Origin: Tenacibaculum skagerrakense
GTDB lineage: Bacteria; Bacteroidota; Bacteroidia; Flavobacteriales; Flavobacteriaceae
Reading direction: 5' to 3'
DNA: 64,000 bases
NCBI RefSeq assembly: GCF_004345825.1
Contig: NZ_SLXM01000003.1
Span: 227,187-291,186 of the forward strand
Shown: piece after piece, positions 27,179 to 35,262 of the stretch
How the letters are laid out: each line of letters starts with the position of its first letter
How positions within the stretch are numbered: the stretch's first letter is position 1
Notes under the pieces: generated by a model
Seen by the model: the letters and a program-made list of their open reading frames with translations, nothing else
What the model was told of the DNA's origin: nothing
Database searches by the model: none
Program-made: the position numbers and the translations under genes

Positions 27179-27203
27179 ATGATTATATTGTAAGTTTTTT
27201 TAA

Positions 27204-27533
27204 TTATTCTTCAATTAACTTTAATGATTCTAAAGTATAAATTTCGTCATCATCTTCAGTTGTAGACACAGAGTAAGTTACTTCAAATTTTTCACCTACA
27301 TAAGTGTCGCCTTTTAAATCAAATTTTTTTACTAAATCTTCTTTAACCTTATCAAAGGTTATCGTTACATAATCATCATCCGTTTCATATGAAAAATTAT
27401 ATCCCTCTTCATTAAATCCATCAAACATAGCAGTAACTTTTACGCTTTTAATTGTAGATGCGATATATGAATGAGATTGTAAGCCTAGTACTAAAACAAT
27501 TAATAATATTGATTTTATAATTTGTGATTTCAT
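27204..27533 (-). CDS. Secreted single-domain protein of the locally repeated family
   Basis: The 109-residue product has a signal peptide (MKSQIIKSILLIVLVLGLQS) and a mature part of about 80 residues. It aligns with the domain of the 86-residue cytoplasmic protein at 21525-21785: MFDGFNEEGYNFSY, ITFDKV, FDLKGDTYVGEKFEVTY and a closing strand LESLKLI. No family name is known to me. It has its own terminator and probably its own promoter. Acidic composition suggests a soluble periplasmic or exported protein. Confidence 0.65.
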   Translation of the reverse strand: MKSQIIKSILLIVLVLGLQSHSYIASTIKSVKVTAMFDGFNEEGYNFSYETDDDYVTITFDKVKEDLVKKFDLKGDTYVGEKFEVTYSVSTTEDDDEIYTLESLKLIEE

Positions 27534-27788
27534 TTTTCTTTAAATTTTAATATAAACAGTATTTATTCTCTGCTCTTGGATATTTGCCACTACAAGTCCA
27601 AGGTTCTTTTAGCAAAAACTATTCTATAATTTTGCTCGTGGCATTAAAGAAAAAATGATATTACATAGGCTTTATTTTTATGCTCAAGTATTAATCAAAA
27701 ATAATAAATATATGAATTGATAACATATTTTTTCAACTAATATTTCTACTACTAAAATGTGGTATTTTAAGCGAAATAGTGGTTGAAT
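27534..27788. other. AT-rich intergenic gap without a gene
   Basis: About 250 AT-rich bases separate the two secreted members of the repeated family. I see no ORF, convincing promoter or hairpin. Confidence 0.4.
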
Positions 27789-28415
27789 TTAGTCCTCCTC
27801 TTCTTGTATTTCTCTAACATCTACTATTATGTAGACTAAATTTCCTTTTACAGTATCGGTAATATAGGTAACCTCAAAATGAACGCCTTCAAAAAACTCT
27901 TGTTGCAAGTCGTAATTTTTTGAAACTCTCTCTGAAACTTCATTAAAATATATGGTTTCCTTTTTACCTGTTGCTTGTTCTGTAAAAGAGAAAGCATACT
28001 TATTGTTTTTGAATCCCATAAAGTAAGCTTCCAATTTTTCAGGCTTTACCGTTTTTGAAGAACTTTGGTCTGTTAATTCGCTCTCTACTTTAGGCACTTT
28101 ACGTTCTTTTAAATCTACTATTCTGTAAGTATATTTACCATCTACATTTGAAGTAAAATACGTTACTTCAAAGAATACACCTTCAAAAAAATCATTTTTT
28201 AAACTAAATGTTTCAATAACTTCAGGAGTTGCATATTGAAAACGAATAGTTTCCTTTTTACCAGTAGCAACTTCTTTATAAGAAAAAGTATAGTGATTAT
28301 CTTTGTAGCCTATATAATAACCTTCTAATTTTTCACTTTTCTCCTGAGCTAATAAGCTGTTTGACATAAAAATACTTAGTACGAACAGCATTACTTTTTT
28401 TATTGTAGATTTCAT
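27789..28415 (-). CDS. Secreted protein with two tandem copies of the repeated domain
   Basis: The 208-residue product has a signal peptide ending near LLAQ. Two copies of one domain follow, about residues 29-107 and 127-205. Shared elements are KLEGYYIGYKDNHYTFSY and KLEAYFMGFKNNKYAFSF, then ATGKKETI, and FFEGVFFEVTY and FFEGVHFEVTY. The same domain occurs once in each of the proteins at 27204 and 21525. A tandem duplication of a small beta-rich module is the simplest reading. Function unknown. Confidence 0.68.
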   Translation of the reverse strand: MKSTIKKVMLFVLSIFMSNSLLAQEKSEKLEGYYIGYKDNHYTFSYKEVATGKKETIRFQYATPEVIETFSLKNDFFEGVFFEVTYFTSNVDGKYTYRIVDLKERKVPKVESELTDQSSSKTVKPEKLEAYFMGFKNNKYAFSFTEQATGKKETIYFNEVSERVSKNYDLQQEFFEGVHFEVTYITDTVKGNLVYIIVDVREIQEEED

Positions 28416-28597
28416 AAAATATTAAATTTTGTATCTGTTTAATTATATTTTTTTTGATTATGTATTTTAGACAATATCTAATGAAAAAAGTCACATTGTT
28501 TTTGGTATTAAAAGCTGAAAAATAAATTTCATTTTTTTAAAATCAAATCATTTTTTGATGTAATATTGATATAACAAACAAAAAAGATAGATACAAG

Positions 28598-30022
28598 ATG
28601 TCAGAAAAAATGAAAATAGTGTTTCCTGGTACCTTTGAAGCTGAAAATCATTGGTATGAAAAATCACTGAATGCAACGATACACCCAATGGTAAGCTACT
28701 TTTTAAACTTATCTACTGATCGAATAGTGAAACGTTATTGTCATTTAAATCCTAAAGTAAATTCTGCAGATTTAATTGAAATTTTAAAATATAAACCTCA
28801 ATATTACCACTTATCTGGAGCCGATTTATTACACGTTACTACTGAGAAAGGTAAACGACAAATGGTAATTATAGAAAATAATTCTTGTCCATCAGGGCAA
28901 AAATCGATGCCACTACTTAACGAATTTGAAGAGCAAGGTGGTTATCGTAAATTCATGGAACTAACCATAAAGCCAATGTTAAAAAAAAATGTTACTGATG
29001 CAGTAGCTGTTATTTATGACAAAAATTATATGGAAGCTTCGGGTTATGCTCATGCTATGGCAGATATGCTAGGCAAAAATGTGTACTTAGTTCCTTATTA
29101 TAATCATTTAGATAAAAGCCATGTTGATGTATCTGGTGAATACATTCAATTAAAAGTAGATGGTGAATGGATAAAATTAGGGTTAGTTTTTCGTTATTTA
29201 ACTCAAAAACCTTGGAATAGATTACCAATTAGCTCAAAAACTAAAATTGTAAACCCAACAATTGTTTGCTTAGCTGGAGGAAGAAATAAAATGATTGCTT
29301 CTAAAGCCTACTCATTTTACAATGCCGAACTAATGCATAAAAACTTGAAAATTCTTACACCACATACCATTTGGGATGTAAATAAAAATGAAATTCCATT
29401 ATGGGTTAGCAATATGGGAGGAAAAGCAGTAGTAAAAAACCCTTATAGCAATGCTGGTCAAGGAGTATACACTATTGTTAATGAGAAAGAATTAGCTGAT
29501 TTTATGGAGTTAGATTTTGATTATGATAAATTTATTGTACAAAGTTTAGTTGGAAATTATAACTGGAGCTCAACAACTTCTGAAGGAAAATTTTATCATG
29601 TAGGTACAGTTCCAAACGCAAAAGGACAGTCTTTTGTACTTGATTTTAGAATGATGATTCACGGTACTAAAGATGGATATAAACCAATATCTATTTATTC
29701 TCGTAGAGCTAAATCACCTTTAAAAGATACCCTAGATGATGGTAAAGCTTCATGGGATATTTTAGGTACTAACCTATCTTTTAAAAATGAAAAAGGTGGT
29801 TGGGGATCTGATACAAGTAGATTATTATTAATGGAAAGAAAAGAGTTCAATAACTTAGGAATTGGACTAGACGATTTAGTAGAAGCTTATATTCAAACGG
29901 TATTGACTTCTATTGCAATCGATAAAATGGCTATAAAATTAATTAATAGTAAAGGTGGATTTAAAAAGAAATTATTTAAATCGTTGAATGACGATGAACT
30001 ATTAATCAAAGAGATTCTGTAA
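28598..30022 (+). CDS. ATP-grasp-like protein paired with an M14-type deacylase
   Basis: This 474-residue cytoplasmic protein is not one I can name. Seen: NNSCPSGQKSMP near residue 91, a Lys-containing element (GGKAVVKNPYSNAGQGVYTIV) with the look of an ATP-grasp nucleotide-binding strand and glycine loop, then KFIVQSLVG and LDFRMMIHGTKDG. ATP-grasp ligases join an acid to an amine. The next gene encodes a zinc hydrolase of the deacylase type, and its ATG overlaps this stop (TAATG). A make-and-break pair on one amide product is inferred. Confidence 0.6.
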   Translation: MSEKMKIVFPGTFEAENHWYEKSLNATIHPMVSYFLNLSTDRIVKRYCHLNPKVNSADLIEILKYKPQYYHLSGADLLHVTTEKGKRQMVIIENNSCPSGQKSMPLLNEFEEQGGYRKFMELTIKPMLKKNVTDAVAVIYDKNYMEASGYAHAMADMLGKNVYLVPYYNHLDKSHVDVSGEYIQLKVDGEWIKLGLVFRYLTQKPWNRLPISSKTKIVNPTIVCLAGGRNKMIASKAYSFYNAELMHKNLKILTPHTIWDVNKNEIPLWVSNMGGKAVVKNPYSNAGQGVYTIVNEKELADFMELDFDYDKFIVQSLVGNYNWSSTTSEGKFYHVGTVPNAKGQSFVLDFRMMIHGTKDGYKPISIYSRRAKSPLKDTLDDGKASWDILGTNLSFKNEKGGWGSDTSRLLLMERKEFNNLGIGLDDLVEAYIQTVLTSIAIDKMAIKLINSKGGFKKKLFKSLNDDELLIKEIL

Positions 30023-30990
30023 TGGCTAAGAAGTTTAAAAAAATTCCGATTATCAAAAAAATCAAGTTAGATTCTTATGAGAAAAACACACTATCGTATA
30101 GATGGTTACATATTGTTTCTAACGGTGTCGGACAACCTATTTTAATTCCTGTAATTATTGGAAAAGGTACTAAAGACGGTCCTGTACTTGGGGTAACTGC
30201 GGTTGTGCATGGAAATGAGCTTAATGGTATGCCTGTTATTCAAAAATTGTTTAAATCAATCGATTTAACAAAGTTATCTGGAACCATTATTGGAATTCCA
30301 GTAGTTAATGTTCCTTCTATTTTAGTAAGTGAACGCCGTTTTACTGATGGTGCTGATTTGAATAGAATTATGCCAGGAAACGAAAACGGAAATAGAAGTC
30401 AAGTATATGCCAATAGAGTTATAAATAGAATCGTTAAAAACTTTGACTATCTAATTGATTTACACACGGCAAGCTTTGGAAGAATAAACTCTTATTATGT
30501 AAGAGCAGATTTATCTTCTAAAATTGCGAAACAGCTAGCGTTAATCCAAAATCCACAAATCATATTAAATGCACCTCCAAAAGATGGAACGCTGAGAGGT
30601 GCGGCGGCTGATTTAGGTATTGATGCCATTACTGTTGAAGTTGGTGATCCAGATAAATTCCAAAAAGGGATGATTCGCTCAGGTTTAACTGGTGTTTATA
30701 ATACCTTGGCTTTTTTAGACATGTATGAAACTGAAATTGAAGAAGCTGATGATAAAGCTATCATATGTAAGAAATCTTATTGGATTTATAGTCATGTTGG
30801 AGGTATCTTACAGGTTCATTCTCAATTAACTCAAAGGATACAAAAAGGTGACCTAATTGCCACTGTTAAAGACGTTTTTGGAAGAGTATTAAAAGAATAT
30901 TTTGCTCCAGAAGATGGTATTGTGATTGGTAAAAGTATAAACCCAGTTGGACAAACAGGAAGTAGAATAATTCATTTAGGAATTTTGTAA
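30022..30990 (+). CDS. Succinylglutamate desuccinylase/aspartoacylase family protein
   Basis: The 322-residue protein belongs to the M14-like zinc hydrolases of the AstE/AspA type. The zinc ligands are visible as HGNE (HxxE) near residue 67 and a later His in LIDLHTA. TVEVGD supplies the likely catalytic Glu, followed by a C-terminal beta domain. Members cleave N-acyl amino acids or related amides. It is translationally coupled to the upstream ATP-grasp-like gene and followed by an AraC regulator, so the three probably form one system. The substrate is unknown. Confidence 0.82.
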   Translation: MAKKFKKIPIIKKIKLDSYEKNTLSYRWLHIVSNGVGQPILIPVIIGKGTKDGPVLGVTAVVHGNELNGMPVIQKLFKSIDLTKLSGTIIGIPVVNVPSILVSERRFTDGADLNRIMPGNENGNRSQVYANRVINRIVKNFDYLIDLHTASFGRINSYYVRADLSSKIAKQLALIQNPQIILNAPPKDGTLRGAAADLGIDAITVEVGDPDKFQKGMIRSGLTGVYNTLAFLDMYETEIEEADDKAIICKKSYWIYSHVGGILQVHSQLTQRIQKGDLIATVKDVFGRVLKEYFAPEDGIVIGKSINPVGQTGSRIIHLGIL

Positions 30991-31031
30991 TCAACACAAT
31001 ATTTTAAGATATATATATTGTATAGAAGAAA

Positions 31032-31066
31032 TTGAATGAACATTAACTAAATTAAAATTACATTTG
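31032..31066 (+). promoter_or_regulatory. Possible promoter of the AraC regulator gene
   Basis: TTG at 31032-31034 and TACATTTG at 31059-31066 are 24 bases apart, one more than the usual range. The box ends 20 bases before the ATG at 31087. Confidence 0.45.
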
Positions 31067-31086
31067 ATTTAGTATTAAACTAAAGA

Positions 31087-32124
31087 ATGAAAGAAATTCA
31101 CATAACTGCTACTGATACTGAAGGTACTGTAAGACAAATTCAAGATGTACTTGGAGGCGAAATAACTGAAAGATGGGGAGAATATATGCTTACTATCAAT
31201 AATAAAGAAGCTTTTGGTACCATAACATTCATTAATTTTGAATGGGGAGGCAGTTTATTAGAATATAATATCACTTTTTTTGATGATATTTCCTTGGTAA
31301 TGGATACTTCTATGTTCAATCCAATTCATTTTGTATATACTCTAGAAGGACATTCACTTCATCGATTTGAATTAGAAGATCAAAAAAGAAAGTTAGATCA
31401 ATTTCAACCTGTAATTATTACGAGTAAAAATGGAGGTTATAATTATGGGTATTTTGAAAAAAACATTAAAGTACATATTAATTTAATTCAAATAAGTCGT
31501 AAAGAATTTATCAGAAAAAGACTTAATGACGCTTCTGTATTAAATCAAAAATTGTATGATATTTTTCATGATAAACAGCATGAAAACACGTTTGCTTATT
31601 TTGGATCTTATAACCTTAAACTTTCGAACTTAGTAAAGCGACTTAATTCTATCAAACAAAAAGGGATGATTAGAATTTTGATGAAAGAAGGTATTATTTA
31701 CCAGATTTTATCTGAACACATGCAACAGCATAACAAAGATGTAAAGAAGAATAAGGAATTAGATACCGACTTAACTAAAAAAGAAATAAATCTTATAAGG
31801 AAGTTAGCTTCTAAAATATCAAAAAATGTATCTGAAGATTATAATGTTGAAGATATGGCTCTTGAATTAGGTGTAACGCAAGCCAAGTTACAAGAAGGTT
31901 TTAAGCTTCTTTTTTCAAGAACAGTTATTGAGTATTTAAGACATGTTAGATTAGAAAAAGCTAGAGATTTATTAAATAGTACTGATTATAATATCTCTCA
32001 AGTTGTATATGCAATAGGATTTAGCAGTAGAAGTTATTTTTCAAAAATTTTCAAAAGAAAATACGGCTTATCTCCTAGTGAGTTTTTAAATAATAAAAAA
32101 GAATCAAACATAAAAATAGCTTGA
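31087..32124 (+). CDS. AraC-family transcriptional regulator
   Basis: The 345-residue protein ends with a complete AraC DNA-binding domain: a first helix-turn-helix (VEDMALELGVTQAKLQEGF), then ARDLLNSTDYNISQVVYAIGFSSRSYFSKIFKRKYGLSPSEF split over the second. The N-terminal 240 residues are a sensing region without signal peptide or clear known domain. It follows the ATP-grasp and deacylase genes. Direct repeats at 21-base spacing, a typical AraC operator design, lie downstream at 32409-32440 and may be its target. Confidence 0.88.
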   Translation: MKEIHITATDTEGTVRQIQDVLGGEITERWGEYMLTINNKEAFGTITFINFEWGGSLLEYNITFFDDISLVMDTSMFNPIHFVYTLEGHSLHRFELEDQKRKLDQFQPVIITSKNGGYNYGYFEKNIKVHINLIQISRKEFIRKRLNDASVLNQKLYDIFHDKQHENTFAYFGSYNLKLSNLVKRLNSIKQKGMIRILMKEGIIYQILSEHMQQHNKDVKKNKELDTDLTKKEINLIRKLASKISKNVSEDYNVEDMALELGVTQAKLQEGFKLLFSRTVIEYLRHVRLEKARDLLNSTDYNISQVVYAIGFSSRSYFSKIFKRKYGLSPSEFLNNKKESNIKIA

Positions 32125-32139
32125 TTTTGAGGTTACCTT

Positions 32140-32301
32140 TTAATATTTATCTGAACATTCTAGTACTATAGCTAATATTACAAACCCAGCCATGGCAACT
32201 ATACCAATAGTTGTTATAATATTACTTGTTGAATAATTTCTTTGTTTAAAAGGCTTTGACCTTTTTCTTCGAATCTTTATTTTTCCGTTTAATCGTCTCA
32301 T
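32140..32301 (-). CDS. Small single-span membrane protein, 53 residues
   Basis: Reading the minus strand from ATG at 32301 gives 53 codons and a TAA. The first 22 residues are strongly basic (MRRLNGKIKIRRKRSKPFKQ). One transmembrane helix follows (about IITTIGIVAMAGFVILAIVL), then a short acidic end. This looks like a genuine small membrane protein with a cytoplasmic basic tail. It is convergent with the AraC gene and opposite to the pseudogene, sharing the operator-like repeats between them. Function unknown. Confidence 0.5.
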   Translation of the reverse strand: MRRLNGKIKIRRKRSKPFKQRNYSTSNIITTIGIVAMAGFVILAIVLECSDKY

Positions 32302-32365
32302 TTTTTATACTTTATATAAAAATAGTTAACTATTAACAAAATAGTTAGCTCACCAAATAATAAGA

Positions 32366-32440
32366 TTGACTCATTTCAAATTTTACACACTTAACTTAAT
32401 ACTTTTTGAAATGAGTTAAGCATTCAATTAAATGAGTTAA
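32366..32440. promoter_or_regulatory. Candidate operator: three copies of AAATGAGTYAA
   Basis: AAATGAGTTAA occurs at 32409-32419 and 32430-32440, exactly 21 bases apart on the same strand, and the inverted form TTGACTCATTT at 32366-32376. Direct repeats two helical turns apart are the classic layout for AraC-type proteins, and an AraC gene ends at 32124. The site lies between the 53-residue membrane protein and the secreted-protein pseudogene, so it could act on either. Confidence 0.45.
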
Positions 32441-32460
32441 AGTAAAGAACATCTTCTTCA

Positions 32461-32468
32461 TACTTTTG
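32461..32468 (+). promoter_or_regulatory. -7 box TACTTTTG between the operator and the pseudogene
   Basis: TACTTTTG matches TAnnTTTG and lies 20 bases after the second direct repeat and 87 bases before the ATG at 32556. No clear TTG element is seen; an activator bound at the direct repeats could replace it. Confidence 0.35.
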
Positions 32469-32555
32469 TAGTGTATTTGTTTAACACACGAATTGCAGAT
32501 GTTAAATAGTAAGCATCTAAAAAGAATTTGCTTGTAATTTAAAAACATATACAAC

Positions 32556-33059
32556 ATGAAAAAATTAATTTTAACCGCAACCGTATTCGGATTTGGAGCA
32601 CTATTTGCCCAACAAAACGTAAATCAAACAGACTTTATCAAAACTTCAACTGAAGGAAAAATGAAAGTCTTAGAAAACAATAAGTGAACTACAAAAAAGG
32701 TAAAAATTGTTACATTAAAAGAACAGAATGTAAAATTTGATGAAAAAGACCGTTACAAATTAAATCAGGACAGAGTTAATACTTCTCCTGAGGTAACAAA
32801 AATTGTAACGACAGATGTCGATAACGACAACCATTACGACCAAGCTTACATTACTTCATACAAATTAAATAAAGAAACTCCATTATTAACGCAATCAACT
32901 AATTTGCCAAACATGGAGACGTATGAAATCGCAACTTTAGATAATTCCATCGATTTTACTGGAGAAACAAAGCTTACTGATAACAGAGGCATTGTATTAA
33001 CAGTAGTAGATGAAAATAATATTCAATCGAAGTTATTACTACCAAATAATATCTTCTAG
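32556..33059 (+). pseudogene. Secreted protein gene interrupted by an in-frame TGA
   Basis: From ATG 32556 one reading frame of 167 codons runs to TAG at 33057-33059, broken only by a TGA at 32685-32687 (codon 44). The first part is a signal peptide (MKKLILTATVFGFGALFAQQ) plus a mature start. After the TGA the frame stays open for 123 codons with coding character, for example ITSYKLNKETPLLTQ. An Arg CGA changed to TGA is the simplest origin. It could also be a sequencing error or a recoded stop. A strong terminator follows. Confidence 0.75.
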
Positions 33060-33100
33060 TGGTTCATGTTTACCATTGAAAGTGTACTAAGTGTACAATA

Positions 33101-33134
33101 AGTTTTGTGCTCTAGTTGAGCACAAAACTTTTTA
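33101..33134 (+). terminator. Strong terminator between the pseudogene and dps
   Basis: AGTTTTGTGCTC at 33101-33112 pairs perfectly over 12 bases with GAGCACAAAACT at 33118-33129, loop of 5, followed by a run of T. It would separate dps from upstream transcription. Confidence 0.85.
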
Positions 33135-33169
33135 TAAAAAACATATCTATTAACATAAAACATATAAAC

Positions 33170-33673
33170 ATGGACTATTTAACAAGAAATAAAGAAGAAA
33201 ATTTAATCGTAGCTAAAGAATTAAATCAATTATTGGCAGACTACCACATTTACTATCAAAAATTAAGAAACTTTCACTGGAATATTGTAGGTGAAAATTT
33301 CTTTGAATTACACGGAAAATTTGAAGAAATGTACAAAGATGCTAGAGTAAAAATTGATGAAATAGCTGAACGAATTCTAACATTACAATTTCATCCAGTA
33401 AGTAGGTTTAGTAGATACTTGAAAATAGCTACTATATCTGAAAACTCTCCATTTCAAACAGATAAAGACATGATTTTTATCTTATTAGAAGATCACAAAA
33501 CATTATTACACCAAATGAATTTAGTTATTAAGAAAGCTACTAAAGTGAATGATGAAGGAACAATTGATATGATTGGTGGATATATTAAAGATCTTGAAAA
33601 AACAAGTTGGATGCTAAACGCATGGACAAAGAACAAGGTAGAACAATTAAGAGCAGATATTGTTCTTTCATAA
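33170..33673 (+). CDS. dps: Dps-family ferritin-like DNA-protection protein
   Basis: The true start is the ATG at 33170 (MDYLTRNK), giving 167 residues, the usual Dps length. The ferroxidase-centre pattern is complete: HWN in the first helix, then FFELHGKFEEMY and KIDEIAERI, matching H-x10-H and D-x3-E. Dps dodecamers oxidise and store iron with peroxide and protect DNA under stress. No clear promoter box is seen between the upstream hairpin and the start. Confidence 0.93.
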   Translation: MDYLTRNKEENLIVAKELNQLLADYHIYYQKLRNFHWNIVGENFFELHGKFEEMYKDARVKIDEIAERILTLQFHPVSRFSRYLKIATISENSPFQTDKDMIFILLEDHKTLLHQMNLVIKKATKVNDEGTIDMIGGYIKDLEKTSWMLNAWTKNKVEQLRADIVLS

Positions 33674-33704
33674 CATAACTTAGTAATTAATTAAAATAGA
33701 ATAA

Positions 33705-33896
33705 ATGAAGTTGTTTCACATTAAAAGAAAAACTAAAACTGAAAACATATTTTCACCAAAAATGGGGAGACTGATGGCTAGAGTAACTTATATCAAAAAA
33801 TATTTTCTGTTCTTTCCCGTCGGCACGCTCCATAAATACAGAGAAACGTATTACGGAGAAGTCAAAATGTACGATGATTGTCATTTGTACATTTAA
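33705..33896 (+). CDS. Small basic protein downstream of dps
   Basis: The 63-residue ORF starts 31 bases after dps and ends just before a strong terminator, so it is probably the second gene of the dps transcript. It is rich in Lys, Arg and Tyr (KRKTKT, RVTYIKKYFLFFPVG), and the C-terminal part HKYRETYYGEVKMYDD looks conserved. I do not recognise a family. No signal peptide or membrane segment is clear. Confidence 0.55.
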   Translation: MKLFHIKRKTKTENIFSPKMGRLMARVTYIKKYFLFFPVGTLHKYRETYYGEVKMYDDCHLYI

Positions 33897-33900
33897 TAGT

Positions 33901-33933
33901 AAATCTTACACTTACAGTGTAAGATTTTTTTAT
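33901..33933 (+). terminator. Terminator of the dps transcript
   Basis: AAATCTTACACT pairs perfectly with AGTGTAAGATTT (12 base pairs, loop of 3) and is followed by T-rich DNA. It starts 4 bases after the stop of the 63-residue ORF. Confidence 0.87.
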
Positions 33934-33959
33934 ATTTAGAAATAAAATTTAAAATGAAT

Positions 33960-35036
33960 TTATAATACTAATTCATAATATTTTTTTGCTCTTTCTTTAA
34001 GAGGATTTGTAGACCATTTTTCCCATTCATTAGTTTCAGGATTATAACCACATTTTAAGGGCTTACTATATAAATCTTTTGGATTTTCTACAAAAGCCCG
34101 ACAATCGGTGCATATATAACGGTATTCACATGATTTGCAAACAGAAATCTTATCTTTATTAATAAACCATAACTTTTGAAATTCATTATTGTTTACAACT
34201 TCGGTTAGGGCAACCGAATTTATATGTCCATAATCTTTCAACATAGATGGACAATTTTTAATTTTCCCATCAATGTCAATTGAGACTTTTCTATTTAAAC
34301 AAGAATTATAATTTTTAGCTTCTGTATACTCTTTAATTCCTGATACATTAAAGTTTTTAAAATTAATGATTCCACAAGATTTATTAGAAACTACATCTTG
34401 TTCTGTAGATACTATATAGCCAATACTTTCATTATGGCGTTTAATTTTTCTTACTTTATTATTTGGAGCATTATAAAAAGTAATTCGTTCTACTATGTAA
34501 TTACTTTCCATTATCGAAAGCATTTCATCAATTAAATTTTCATCTTCATACCTTAAAATAAGTTCAATTGAATTTAAATAATACTTATTTGCTACAGAAA
34601 TAATGTCAGACACAAAATTACAATCTGTTTTTGAATAAGATCTAAATTCAATGTGTTGACAATTTAATTGTGCCAACTGACAGAATATATCATTTAAATC
34701 ATAAGATGACTCATTGTAGTCAATAATTGCATTCGTAATTTGATGTGGGCTATCCCATTCAGTACTCATTTCTGGAAATAGTGAAATATCATCAACATAT
34801 TCACCAAGTTCATTTTCAACTAAAAAGTTAAGCAATAATTTAAAATTAGATACATCATCTGAACTCAATATGCTTTCTATTTCTGATATCTTTTGCTTCT
34901 TTAATTTTTGAAGAATATGATAATACCCTTGAGGAAATTTATAAATGTCCTTACGAGTTAAATCATGTATTAAGCATTCTTTTATTCCACTTACAATAAC
35001 GCAATCAGTATATAGTAAAAAGTAATTATTTTTCAT
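33960..35036 (-). CDS. gwsS: SPASM-domain peptide maturase of a grasp-with-spasm system (GwsS)
   Basis: I start at the ATG giving MKNNYFLLYTDC (35036); other in-frame starts lie up to 12 bases upstream. The 358-residue protein has a C-terminal SPASM domain: CLN, a Gly-containing loop to NCPS, then CKSCEYRYICTDC and a last KCGY, providing auxiliary Fe-S ligands. The N-terminal part has no CxxxCxxC motif, so a functional radical-SAM cluster is absent. It partners with the ATP-grasp protein and precursor encoded upstream. Its start overlaps the 76-residue gene by 11 bases. Confidence 0.85.
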   Translation of the reverse strand: MKNNYFLLYTDCVIVSGIKECLIHDLTRKDIYKFPQGYYHILQKLKKQKISEIESILSSDDVSNFKLLLNFLVENELGEYVDDISLFPEMSTEWDSPHQITNAIIDYNESSYDLNDIFCQLAQLNCQHIEFRSYSKTDCNFVSDIISVANKYYLNSIELILRYEDENLIDEMLSIMESNYIVERITFYNAPNNKVRKIKRHNESIGYIVSTEQDVVSNKSCGIINFKNFNVSGIKEYTEAKNYNSCLNRKVSIDIDGKIKNCPSMLKDYGHINSVALTEVVNNNEFQKLWFINKDKISVCKSCEYRYICTDCRAFVENPKDLYSKPLKCGYNPETNEWEKWSTNPLKERAKKYYELVL

Positions 35037-35256
35037 TTTCATCATCAAAATTCATGTTAGAGTAATCAATCATTTTAGAAATAGGTTTATTAAATTTTCC
35101 ATATAAATGATATCCTCCTAATTCTTTATTTTCTATACCATCTATTAATTCTTGCTCATCTGTTAACATTTCGTTATACAAAATGAAATTATACCACAGA
35201 GGTAGATTTTTAGTTGATGAGTTATCGAACTCAAGTTTTTTTATTGTTAATTCCAT
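35026..35256 (-). CDS. Small unknown protein inside the grasp-with-spasm cluster
   Basis: The 76-residue acidic protein lies between gwsG (6-base gap) and gwsS (11-base overlap) and is therefore translated with both. Seen: MELTIKKLEFDN, NLPLWYNFILYNEML, and an acidic C-terminus NFDDENEK. It is not one of the three named components I know and has no leader with Gly-Gly, so it is probably not a second precursor. A peptide-binding or chaperone role is a guess from context. Confidence 0.55.
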   Translation of the reverse strand: MELTIKKLEFDNSSTKNLPLWYNFILYNEMLTDEQELIDGIENKELGGYHLYGKFNKPISKMIDYSNMNFDDENEK

Positions 35257-35262
35257 TTGAAC

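Noticed and set aside
33116..33169. 18-residue N-terminal extension of Dps
   Set aside because: It starts within the upstream terminator hairpin and does not begin with ATG; MDYLTRNK at 33170 is the family start.
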